From assembly GCA_051875715.1 (NCBI GenBank), contig JBJEHD010000017.1, forward strand, positions 1-64,000: DNA of 64,000 nucleotides, read 5' to 3'. Under the pieces are notes generated by a model, which saw nothing but the letters and a program-made list of their open reading frames with translations, was not told the origin of the DNA and made no database searches. The position numbers and the translations under genes are program-made. The stretch is from DYCT01 sp051875715 (GTDB taxonomy: Bacteria; Bacteroidota; Bacteroidia; Bacteroidales; Bacteroidaceae). Of the stretch, positions 57,374 through 64,000 are shown piece after piece (the stretch's first letter is position 1; every line of letters starts with the position of its first letter).

Positions 57374-58591
57374 ATGAAAATTCCGTTTTCACCGCCTTAT
57401 ATTGATGAGTCGGTTATGAATGAAGTAATGAATTCGTTGAAATCAGGATGGATTACAACAGGTCCTAAAGTAAAGGCTCTGGAGGAGGAAATTAAGAAAT
57501 TCTCAGGAGCAAAGGCTGTGTTATGTGTTAATTCATGGACATCAGGTGCTATTTTGATGCTTCGGTGGCTTGGACTAAAAGCCGGGGATGAAGTAATTGT
57601 CCCAGCATATACATATTGTGCAACGGCTATGGCCGTGATTCATGCTGGTGGTAAGCCGGTAATGGTTGATTCTGGTGCGGATTTCAATATATCGGTGGAT
57701 GCTATACGCAAGGCTATTACGCCGCGAACAAAGGCCATTATCCCAGTGGACATAGCGGGCTTCCCCTGCAATTATGATGCCATTATGGATTTAGTCTCTG
57801 CTCCAGAGGTTACGGCAATCTACACTCCCACTTCTCCGGTGCAACAACAATTGGGACGTATCTTGGTCCTCAACGATGCTGCGCATTCATTGGGGGCACG
57901 ATACAGCGCATCCAAACGAACTGGATGTGAAACAGACATTGCTATTTTCTCGCTTCATGCTGTAAAGAATGTGACAACGGCAGAGGGCGGTGCTATTTGT
58001 TTTAATCTCCCAGACCCGTTCGACAATGATTCATTGTATGCGGAGATGCGAATGACTAGCCTTAATTGTCAGACAAAAGATGCTTTCTCCAAATCGAAGG
58101 CGGGAGGATGGAGATATGACATTACGGGGCTGGGAATGAAAATCAATATGGCCGATGTGAATGCGGCTATCGGGTTGGCTCAGATACGTGAATATCCTCG
58201 GTTGCTAAAGGAACGAAAACGGGTTTTTGATGCTTATTCAAGCGCTTTCGGACGTTTCGATTGGGCAATACTTCCTCCTTCTGTGCATGGGGAAAAGGAA
58301 AGTTCGTATCATATTTATGCGTTGCGCATAAAGAATTGCAAAGAAACTCAACGTGATGCGATGATTGATGAGATAGCAAAAGACGAGGTGGCTGTCAATG
58401 TGCATTTCATCCCAATGCCTATGTTGTCTTATTTCCGTGGATTGGGTTACGATATTCATGATTATCCGCAAGCATATGCTAATTTTCAGGCAGAGATTTC
58501 ATTGCCAATTTATCCCCAATTGACAGATGAGATGGTGAAGCATGTGGTTGATAGCGTGTGCCGGGCTTATAATAAAGTGTTTCTGCCATAG
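57374..58591 (+). CDS. DegT/DnrJ/EryC1-family PLP sugar aminotransferase
   Basis: 405 residues. MKIPFSPPYIDESVMNEVMNSL and SGWITTGPKVKALEEEI open the family pattern. NSWTSGAILMLRWLGL and DEVIVPAYTYCATA line the PLP site, Asp168 (LNDAAHSLGA) contacts the pyridine nitrogen, and Lys198 in SLHAVKNVTTAEGG is the Schiff-base lysine. It transfers an amino group to a nucleotide-linked keto sugar, giving an amino sugar of the repeat unit. No matching dehydratase is in the window, so its substrate must be made elsewhere. Downstream of the Rpn gene and AT-rich again (24 of 60 at 57481-57540). The sugar transferase follows after two bases. Confidence 0.93.
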   Translation: MKIPFSPPYIDESVMNEVMNSLKSGWITTGPKVKALEEEIKKFSGAKAVLCVNSWTSGAILMLRWLGLKAGDEVIVPAYTYCATAMAVIHAGGKPVMVDSGADFNISVDAIRKAITPRTKAIIPVDIAGFPCNYDAIMDLVSAPEVTAIYTPTSPVQQQLGRILVLNDAAHSLGARYSASKRTGCETDIAIFSLHAVKNVTTAEGGAICFNLPDPFDNDSLYAEMRMTSLNCQTKDAFSKSKAGGWRYDITGLGMKINMADVNAAIGLAQIREYPRLLKERKRVFDAYSSAFGRFDWAILPPSVHGEKESSYHIYALRIKNCKETQRDAMIDEIAKDEVAVNVHFIPMPMLSYFRGLGYDIHDYPQAYANFQAEISLPIYPQLTDEMVKHVVDSVCRAYNKVFLP

Positions 58592-58593
58592 AT

Positions 58594-59184
58594 ATGATGA
58601 AACGTGTTTTTGATATCGTTGCGAGTGGAGTGGGATTGTTGTTGCTTGCTCCGTTGTTTCTTGTAATAGCTATTTGGATTAAATTGGACTCATCCGGACC
58701 TGTATTTTACAGGCAAGTACGGGTGGGACGTAACAACAAGAATTTTCGGTTGTTCAAGTTTCGATCGATGAGAGTTGGATCGGATAAGAAGGGGCTAATT
58801 ACGGTGGGAGGACGGGATTCTCGAGTCACGCATTCGGGCTATTATATCCGAAAATATAAGTTGGATGAACTGCCGCAGCTTATTAACGTCTTTATTGGCG
58901 ACATGAGTTTGGTTGGTCCTCGTCCTGAAGTCCGGAAGTATGTGGATTTGTATACTGAAGAACAAATGCAGGTGTTGTCGGTTCGTCCTGGAATTACGGA
59001 CATGGCATCTATCCAGTATAGAAATGAAAACGAATTGTTGGCTCAGGTTGAGGATCCAGAACGATACTACATAGATGTGGTGATGCCCGATAAGTTGCGT
59101 ATCAACTTGGAATACGTTCGGACCAACACGTTTTGGAATGATATTCGGTTAATCTTCAAAACCTTTATGGCGATAATTAAATAG
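58594..59184 (+). CDS. Undecaprenyl-phosphate sugar phosphotransferase, small PglC/WcaJ-C type
   Basis: 196 residues, the short monotopic form. One reentrant membrane helix near the N terminus (VFDIVASGVGLLLLAPLFLVIAIWI), then the catalytic domain with SSGPVFYRQVRVGRNNKNF, FRSMRVGSD, YKLDELPQLINVFIGDMSLVGPRPE (Asp-Glu dyad) and RPGITDMASIQYRNE. It moves a phospho-sugar (often bacillosamine, fucosamine or related) from UDP to undecaprenyl phosphate, the committed first step of repeat-unit assembly. That the first enzyme is encoded last, beside an aminotransferase, is common and suggests the initiating sugar is aminated by the preceding gene product. Two Met codons in a row allow a start at 58594 or 58597. 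Confidence 0.93.
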   Translation: MMKRVFDIVASGVGLLLLAPLFLVIAIWIKLDSSGPVFYRQVRVGRNNKNFRLFKFRSMRVGSDKKGLITVGGRDSRVTHSGYYIRKYKLDELPQLINVFIGDMSLVGPRPEVRKYVDLYTEEQMQVLSVRPGITDMASIQYRNENELLAQVEDPERYYIDVVMPDKLRINLEYVRTNTFWNDIRLIFKTFMAIIK

Positions 59185-59228
59185 CAGTGTTGAGATGGTG
59201 TCAAAATTAGAAATTTTGGCGCAAGATT

Positions 59229-59326
59229 AAAGGTGTGTCAGAATGGTAGAGCATGATGTTGATATAGATGTCCAAATCCGAATGTCGGTAGCAACACCGC
59301 AGATTGGCCGTTGTGACACACCTTTT
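59229..59326. repeat. Inverted-repeat element between converging genes, terminator or small mobile remnant
   Basis: AAAGGTGTGTCA (59229-59240) and TGACACACCTTT (59314-59325) are perfect 12-base inverted ends that extend imperfectly to about 18 bases, enclosing 73 bases. An AAATT/AATTT hairpin lies just before it (59202-59218). It fills the gap between the sugar transferase and the lipoprotein gene. Its left end resembles the sequence at 61337-61370, so it may be a dispersed element rather than only a terminator. Confidence 0.5.
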
Positions 59327-59336
59327 ATTGGGGAGA

Positions 59337-59780
59337 TTAGAAACGCCGGAAGGTAAGACGTGCATTTCTCGATTGAAGCACCATTTGGGAGTGATTGAGA
59401 GTTACAATGCGGAATCGTTCCGAGTCTCCGAATAGTCCGAACGGTCTCATTTGCTCGCGAGTGACAGGTATCTCATCTTCACGGTACACCCATGTTCGTA
59501 TGTTATAGAGGAAAAGTGAGTCGTTTGTTTGTTGGAACTCACCGATGTAATTGCTAAAACTCCTGTTCGGTGTACTGCTATTCTGTATCTCTGTCAGTTT
59601 TAACAACTCCAATTGCACACTATAGTAGATTAGATGGGTCGGTGTTTCCTTTTCACCGTTTTCGTGGTAGATTTCTTGTAGTTGCCACATACCGTCCAAT
59701 AATCCATTTATATTCATCTTGCCGCATCCTGTCATTGTAATGGCTGCAGCCAAGAGAAAGAAGGTGAGTTTTTTTTTCAT
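59337..59780 (-). CDS. Small lipocalin-like lipoprotein
   Basis: 147 residues from the ATG at 59778-59780; the in-frame extension upstream overlaps the wzi-like gene and is not used. Lipobox MTGC with Cys19 after KKKLTFFLLAAAITMTG. DGMWQLQEIYHENGE and the terminal MVLQSRNARLTFRRF are beta-strand patterns of short lipocalin-like domains of Bacteroidota lipoproteins. It follows the wzi-like gene by five bases, so the two are one unit, on the strand opposite the polysaccharide genes. Function unknown; an outer-membrane accessory to capsule assembly is a guess from position. AT-rich, consistent with belonging to the exchanged segment. Confidence 0.72.
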   Translation of the reverse strand: MKKKLTFFLLAAAITMTGCGKMNINGLLDGMWQLQEIYHENGEKETPTHLIYYSVQLELLKLTEIQNSSTPNRSFSNYIGEFQQTNDSLFLYNIRTWVYREDEIPVTREQMRPFGLFGDSERFRIVTLNHSQMVLQSRNARLTFRRF

Positions 59781-59785
59781 GTATC

Positions 59786-61267
59786 CTATTTTTGCTTTTT
59801 GAGTAGTCCGGATTTGCGTATGCAGAGCATGGCTCCGATGTTTCTCCCTATGAGTTGGCCTCCATCGGCGGCGAAGGATAAGATGAATGTCCATCGATTA
59901 AGTTTTTGTGGCTGATACGAGGCTTCCAGTAGTGTGTTGATGCTCTTTTTGACCTCAGGGAATGGATCGAAGTAGGTGCCCCAGTGTCTGGCATAGCTAA
60001 AAAGGACACGATAGTGCCATTCTTTGCTTGGAGTACCTGCCAGAGCGATGTGGTGTGCTTTTATTCGATTGCTCTTGAAGATTATAAGACCATCTGTATT
60101 ATAGGCAGGTGCTATAAGAAGTGGATTTCCAATGCCTTGTCCCCAATGTTGCCATCCTGTGTAAATGGAGTGATTGTAATAGTCGTCAATGGCACTGATT
60201 TGGTAAGGGAATGCACTGGTGGCATCGTGGAAAATGGGACCGGATTGGTCTTTCGTGCTGACATATTCGTAGACCACGGTCGCCACGGCCGGGTTGCGGG
60301 GTAGGGTGATTTCCAGGCCGGCCAGGCAGTCTTTCCATCCGTATTGTCCGAACATCATGGATTGATCCTCAAAAAAATGTTCGTAGTAGCCTCTTATTCT
60401 CCAGGAAGGGAACTTGTGGGATACGGAAAAATTCCAGCTTCCGAGGTGATTGCCATAGATATTCGTTTGTTCGTTTAAAGGTGAGTCGCTGCCTCCCTCC
60501 GAGGGAATCAAGGCTTTGAAAAAGTCTTTTAGTCCATTGGGCATGTCTACACTTGTTCCGTTTCGGTACGCCCGCCCTCCGAACTGGGCCGCCATTTCCA
60601 GCCCTCCCTCGAACACGAGGGGGAAGCGTTCCTCGTTGCCGAACTTGGCGTAGAGGGCTTTGGAGTGGTAGAGCACGTGGCGGGTGTGTTTGTACGTGGG
60701 TTTTGCGATGAAGTCCTCCTGCCAGCGGTCGTCGGTGAAGAGTCCGTAGGCCACGTGGCCTTTGATGGAGACGAAGCCTTTCCGGTCCAGGGCGACGTAG
60801 TCGGGCAGTCCGATGCGCACCTGGGGGATGGGGCGGGCGTTGTGGCTGAAGGTCATGCCGCCGCTGCTCAGTTGCGGGTTCTTGAGTTCCATCTCGCGCT
60901 CCTTGCTGCCGATGCTGAGTTCAAACCAGCGGTAGCGCAGGTCCACGTAGGCCTGCTGCACCACGAAGGCCGACGGCGAGCGGTAGGCACCGGCCAGGTC
61001 GAGTCCGAAACGGTACGAGAAATGTTTCTCCTCGTCGTACGGGCGGAAGAGGGCGGCCCGCAGGTAGCCGTTGTTTTTCCGGGTCGAGGCCAGTCCGTAG
61101 CGTCCGGCGCTGAGCCAGAAGGGGGTGTACGATCCTCCGCTGAAGCTGGCGTTGGCCTCGACGGCGTAGTGCATGCCTTTGGCGAATTGGGCAGCGGCCG
61201 GTGTGGTGCCGGTCAGGGCGAGGAGCGCGGCAAGGCCCCAGCGTTTCATGAGGGAGATGGGTTTCAT
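59786..61267 (-). CDS. Capsule assembly protein, Wzi family
   Basis: 493 residues. Signal peptide (MKPISLMKRWGLAALLALTGTTPAAAQ), then a beta-barrel pattern throughout: AVEANASFSGGSYTPFWLSAGRYGLAS, FRFGLDL-like alternating strands, YVDLRYRWFELSIGSKERE, GIGNPLLIAPAYNTDGLIIFKSNRIKAHHIAL and a C-terminal WTFILSFAADGG. The FWLSAGRYG start and EREM motif fit the Bacteroidota Wzi-like (PF14052) family, outer-membrane proteins that help attach or assemble surface polysaccharide. Base composition changes inside the gene: lines encoding the N-terminal part are GC-rich (41 of 60 at 60961-61020), those encoding the C-terminal part AT-rich (20 of 60 at 60061-60120). This marks a probable recombination joint. 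Confidence 0.85.
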   Translation of the reverse strand: MKPISLMKRWGLAALLALTGTTPAAAQFAKGMHYAVEANASFSGGSYTPFWLSAGRYGLASTRKNNGYLRAALFRPYDEEKHFSYRFGLDLAGAYRSPSAFVVQQAYVDLRYRWFELSIGSKEREMELKNPQLSSGGMTFSHNARPIPQVRIGLPDYVALDRKGFVSIKGHVAYGLFTDDRWQEDFIAKPTYKHTRHVLYHSKALYAKFGNEERFPLVFEGGLEMAAQFGGRAYRNGTSVDMPNGLKDFFKALIPSEGGSDSPLNEQTNIYGNHLGSWNFSVSHKFPSWRIRGYYEHFFEDQSMMFGQYGWKDCLAGLEITLPRNPAVATVVYEYVSTKDQSGPIFHDATSAFPYQISAIDDYYNHSIYTGWQHWGQGIGNPLLIAPAYNTDGLIIFKSNRIKAHHIALAGTPSKEWHYRVLFSYARHWGTYFDPFPEVKKSINTLLEASYQPQKLNRWTFILSFAADGGQLIGRNIGAMLCIRKSGLLKKQK

Positions 61268-61296
61268 GGGCGGATGAGTGAAAAATTCAAATAAAG

Positions 61297-61335
61297 AGAG
61301 GCTGCACCAGAACTTTGCGTTTTGGCACAGCCTCT
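61297..61335 (-). terminator. Rho-independent terminator downstream of pgk
   Basis: AGAGGCTG (61297-61304) pairs with CAGCCTCT (61328-61335), extended inward by CCA-AAC/GTT-TGG. On the minus strand a T-rich tract follows. It lies 62 bases beyond the pgk stop and 30 before the wzi-like start. Confidence 0.7.
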
Positions 61336-61397
61336 AAGGTGTTTCAGAATGCCGATTCCGATGTTGCCGAACGGCCTTTCTGATGGTTGGTCAGTGC

Positions 61398-62654
61398 TTA
61401 GCCTTGGATGGCTGCGATGCCCGGCAATACCTTGCCTTCGATGGCTTCAAGCAGTGCACCGCCACCGGTCGATACGTAGGACACCTTGTCGGCCAGGCCG
61501 AACTTGTTGACGCAAGCCACGGAGTCGCCGCCGCCTACCAGCGAGAAGGCGCCGTTCTTCGTAGCCTCGGCGATAGCTTCACCCACTGCACGCGAGCCGG
61601 CCGTGAAGTTGTCGAACTCGAACACGCCGGTCGGGCCGTTCCACAAGATGGTCTTGGAGCCCTTGATGACGTTGGCGAAGATTTCCATCGACTTCGGACC
61701 GATGTCGAGGCCTTCCCATCCGTCGGGGATTTCTTCTACGGGGACGAACTGTGCGTTGCAGTCGTTCGAGAAGCTGTCGCCTACCTTGGCGTCAACGGCC
61801 AATACCAGGTTCACGCCTTTTTCCTTGGCTTTGGCCACCAGTTCGTTGGCCAGGTCCAGTTTGTCGTCTTCGCAGATGGAGACGCCAATCTTGCCGCCGC
61901 GTGCTTTCGTGAACGTGTAGGTCATGCCGCCGGCGATGATGAGGTTGTCCACCTTGTTGAGCAGGTTCTCGATGATGTCGATTTTCGACGAAACCTTCGA
62001 ACCACCCATGATGGCGGTGAAGGGGCGCTGGATGTTGTTCATCACCTTGTCTACGGCCTTCACTTCCTTCTCCATCAGGTAGCCGAACATCTTGTGGTCG
62101 GCGTCGAAGTAGTCGGCAATCAGGGCCGTGGAGGCGTGTGCGCGGTGTGCCGTACCGAAGGCGTCGTTCACGTAGCAGTCGGCATACGAAGCCAGTTTTT
62201 TCGTGAATTCCTTTTGGCTGGCTTTCACGGCCTTCTTGGCAGCGGCCTTTTCCTCGTCGGTGGCGTCTTCGGCCAGGCCTCTGGGCTTGCCTTCTTCCTC
62301 GGCGTAGAAGCGGAGGTTTTCGAGCAGCAGGGCTTCGCCCGGTTTCAGTGCGGCAACGGCTTCGTCGGCTTTCATGCAGTCGTCGACAAATTTCACATCA
62401 ACGCCCAGCTTGGCCGATACGTGTGCCAGGATGTGCTTCAAGGAGTATTTGGGGTCCGGGTTCTTTTTCGGACGGCCCATGTGCGAGGCGATGATCAGCA
62501 TACCGCCGTCGGCCAATATTTTCTTCAGGGTGGGGAGGGCGGCCCGGATGCGGGTGTCGTCCGTGATGTTGAAATTCTCGTCCAAAGGCACGTTGAAATC
62601 TACGCGCACAAATGTCTTTTTACCAGAAAAGTTGAATGTGTCGATTGTTTGCAT
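61398..62654 (-). CDS. pgk: Phosphoglycerate kinase
   Basis: 418 residues, normal length. FVRVDFNVPLDENFNITDDTRI (substrate domain), GMLIIASHMGRPK, GEALLLENLRFYAEE, VNDAFGTAHRAHAS, the hinge and nucleotide domain with IMGGSKVSSKIDIIENLL and ILWNGPTGVFEFDNF, and the terminal GGGDSVACVNKFG with VSTGGGALLEAIEGK are all present. It makes ATP from 1,3-bisphosphoglycerate in glycolysis. Two insertions (about 100-150, EEGKPRGLAEDATDEEKAAAKK) are as in other Bacteroidales enzymes. Single gene with its own promoter and terminator. It forms a conserved edge of the variable polysaccharide region. Confidence 0.98.
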   Translation of the reverse strand: MQTIDTFNFSGKKTFVRVDFNVPLDENFNITDDTRIRAALPTLKKILADGGMLIIASHMGRPKKNPDPKYSLKHILAHVSAKLGVDVKFVDDCMKADEAVAALKPGEALLLENLRFYAEEEGKPRGLAEDATDEEKAAAKKAVKASQKEFTKKLASYADCYVNDAFGTAHRAHASTALIADYFDADHKMFGYLMEKEVKAVDKVMNNIQRPFTAIMGGSKVSSKIDIIENLLNKVDNLIIAGGMTYTFTKARGGKIGVSICEDDKLDLANELVAKAKEKGVNLVLAVDAKVGDSFSNDCNAQFVPVEEIPDGWEGLDIGPKSMEIFANVIKGSKTILWNGPTGVFEFDNFTAGSRAVGEAIAEATKNGAFSLVGGGDSVACVNKFGLADKVSYVSTGGGALLEAIEGKVLPGIAAIQG

Positions 62655-62703
62655 AATCTCTATGATTTGGTTTAAAGTATTAGTTCCTATTGAAATTTCC
62701 GAT

Positions 62704-62712
62704 GCAAAGGTA
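62704..62712 (-). promoter_or_regulatory. -7 promoter box of pgk
   Basis: TACCTTTGC on the minus strand, exact consensus, 49 bases before the start codon. Confidence 0.58.
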
Positions 62713-62787
62713 GGAATTTATTTCGTTGTGCTTCCACCGTGGATGATAATTTCCCGCCTTTTGTTCCATAAACTACGTGGAAAATTC

Positions 62788-62796
62788 TATATTTGC
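62788..62796 (+). promoter_or_regulatory. -7 promoter box of the HPr-kinase-like operon
   Basis: TATATTTGC, exact consensus, 66 bases before the ATG at 62863. The 208-base gap between pgk and this gene contains just these diverging promoters. Confidence 0.52.
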
Positions 62797-62862
62797 CGCA
62801 CCAACAGGGCTGCCTGGCAGCCTTTGCAAAGTCTACTTTACAAATGAAAAAAGCGTGTGCCC

Positions 62863-63729
62863 ATGACGCATATAATATATAAGGTGGCGGAACACCGGTT
62901 TGCGGTGCGGGCCGACCGTCCTTGCGCCGTCGCCGAACGGCTGCTTTCTTTCGAACCGTTCCGCTGCGAGGGGTCGGACCCTTCGGGCTGTCTGTTCGTG
63001 ATGGAGGTGTGCCGGCAGGTGCAGGCTTCGGGCGAGGAGGTGGCGCGTTTCGACTGGGACGGCGCCCTCTGTGTCATCCTCCGCGATGCCGAGGCCTATT
63101 CCTTCCGGTTCTATCCGTACCGCTCGTCGCTTTGCTACGTGATGCGGGCCGACCGCGACTTCCGCCGTGTGCGGATGCAGATGCTCGACGAGCCCACCGA
63201 CGGTTTCGTGCTCTCCAACGGGCTGATGATGACCTTTGCGTTTGCGTCGGCGTCGGAGCAGACGCTGATGGTGCATGCCTCCGTCGTGTGCAAGGACGGG
63301 TGGGGCTACCTCTTCCTGGGCAAGAGCGGGACGGGCAAGAGCACGCACAGCCGCCTTTGGCTGCAGCACATCCCGGACGTGGAACTGCTCAACGACGACA
63401 ACCCCATCGTGCGTGTGGTCGGCGGCGTGCCCCGTGTTTACGGCTCGCCCTGGAGCGGCAAGACGCCGTGCTACCGCAATGCCGACGCGCCGATCGGTGC
63501 GTTCGTCAAACTGGACCAGGCGCCGGCGAACCGCATCAGCCCGGTGCCTGCGCTGCACGCTTTTGCCACGTTGCTGGCTTCGTGCTCGCTGATGAAGTGG
63601 GACGAGCGCGTCTACGACGGCATTGCCGACACCCTGTCCGCCGTGGTCGAGCGGGTGCCTGTGTATCACCTGGACTGCCTGCCCGACGAAGGTGCGGCCC
63701 GTCTGTCATACGAAACCATACGCCGATGA
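62863..63729 (+). CDS. HPr kinase/phosphorylase-like P-loop protein
   Basis: 288 residues from the ATG at 62863; an in-frame GTG two codons earlier is possible. An N-terminal beta-rich region (1-125, unfamiliar) precedes a C-terminal kinase-like domain: VHASVV (137-142), P-loop GKSGTGKST (153-161) and LLNDDNPIV with the Asp pair typical of HPrK. Unlike true HPr kinase it lacks the usual N-terminal domain and there is no HPr gene nearby. Relatives of this type occur beside PqqD-like and peptidase genes in peptide-maturation clusters (for example lasso-peptide kinases) and in a conserved Bacteroidota gene set of unknown function. It overlaps the next gene by four bases (ATGA). Confidence 0.82.
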   Translation: MTHIIYKVAEHRFAVRADRPCAVAERLLSFEPFRCEGSDPSGCLFVMEVCRQVQASGEEVARFDWDGALCVILRDAEAYSFRFYPYRSSLCYVMRADRDFRRVRMQMLDEPTDGFVLSNGLMMTFAFASASEQTLMVHASVVCKDGWGYLFLGKSGTGKSTHSRLWLQHIPDVELLNDDNPIVRVVGGVPRVYGSPWSGKTPCYRNADAPIGAFVKLDQAPANRISPVPALHAFATLLASCSLMKWDERVYDGIADTLSAVVERVPVYHLDCLPDEGAARLSYETIRR

Positions 63730-64000
63730 AGGAACAGAAACGATGGGAAGTGCCCAACGAGGCCCTGATGGCCACCATCAGCGAGGACCTGGAGCAGGGC
63801 CGCAGCGTGAAAATCGTGGTGCGGGGCAACAGCATGAACCCCGCCTGGGTGGACCGCCGCGACAAGGTGGTGCTTTCGCCCTGCACCGATGCCGACCTGA
63901 GGCCGGGCGCCGTGGTGTTGGCCCGGGTGACGGACGGACGCTTCATCCTGCACCGCATCGTCCGCCGCGAGGGCGACGTCCTCACCCTGCGGGGCGACGG
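63726..64000 (+). CDS. S24/S26-type (signal-peptidase-like) protein, cut by the window end
   Basis: The frame is open from the ATG at 63726, inside the preceding stop (ATGA), to the end of the window: 91 complete codons, no stop. Ser36 in VVRGNSMNP is the catalytic Ser of the S24/S26 fold. RDKVVLSPCTDADLRPGAVV is the next strand pair, and ILHRIVRR (His76) stands where eukaryotic and SipW-type signal peptidases have His instead of Lys. No N-terminal membrane helix precedes Ser36, unlike true signal peptidases, so the protein may be soluble. The pairing with an HPr-kinase-like gene suggests joint action on a peptide. C terminus lies outside. Confidence 0.82.
   Translation, partial: MKEQKRWEVPNEALMATISEDLEQGRSVKIVVRGNSMNPAWVDRRDKVVLSPCTDADLRPGAVVLARVTDGRFILHRIVRREGDVLTLRGD

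Noticed and set aside
59781..59894. N-terminal extension of the small lipoprotein
   Set aside because: It would overlap the wzi-like gene and bury the lipoprotein signal peptide; the ATG at 59778-59780 begins a proper signal.

Overview
The window is chromosomal DNA of a member of the Bacteroidales (phylum Bacteroidota). The evidence is a SusC/SusD pair, lipoproteins with Bacteroidota-type signals, a C-terminal segment resembling a type IX sorting domain, a methylmalonyl-CoA decarboxylase operon in the usual gut-Bacteroidales order, DUF4270, and many start regions preceded by the phylum's -7 promoter box TAnnTTTGC. The core genes are GC-rich (37 of 60 bases at 14401-14460). That is high for Bacteroides itself, so genus and family are left open.

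Layout. (1) 199-12777, minus strand: a polysaccharide utilization locus with SusC, SusD, two related secreted jelly-roll-type proteins and two heparinase II/III-fold lyases. No sulfatase, unsaturated glucuronidase or regulator is in view. (2) 13041-18799: TrkH/TrkA potassium uptake, glutamine-dependent NAD synthetase (minus), and a PerR-like regulator with a rubrerythrin. (3) 18875-24142, minus: a housekeeping operon of nitroreductase, DUF2520 Rossmann protein, KDO-8-P phosphatase, Maf, thioredoxin-like lipoprotein and TPR protein. (4) 24235-27728: a FemAB/GNAT-like protein and a TonB-dependent receptor. (5) 27920-32532: methylmalonyl-CoA epimerase and the sodium-pumping methylmalonyl-CoA decarboxylase. 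(6) 32773-42485: MetH without its reactivation domain, SmpB, a Yip1-like membrane protein, a lipoprotein, PanD, PanC, a half-length glycogen-synthase-like protein, DUF4270 and alanine dehydrogenase. (7) 42854-61267: a Wzx/Wzy-type surface polysaccharide locus, with a CDP-ribitol synthase fusion and a teichoic-acid-type polyol-phosphate transferase, ending at a Wzi-like protein on the opposite strand. (8) 61398-64000: Pgk, then an HPr-kinase-like protein translationally coupled to a signal-peptidase-like protein cut by the window end.

The polysaccharide locus is a low-GC island (about 40% in sampled lines). The composition change appears to lie inside the wzi-like gene near 60.5 kb, which suggests allelic exchange between conserved flanking genes. 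Inside it sits one GC-rich Rpn-family nuclease gene (62% in a sampled line) that looks like a separate arrival.

The least expected feature is not a gene. At least seven short arrays in five intergenic spaces are direct tandem repeats with a period of exactly 11 bp or 22 bp, one or two turns of B-DNA. Most units carry a short palindromic core (GAGTACTC, CGTGTACACG, GTTGCAAC, GGCC, TTTAAA). Unit sequence differs between sites but period is kept. I know of no standard feature type that explains them.
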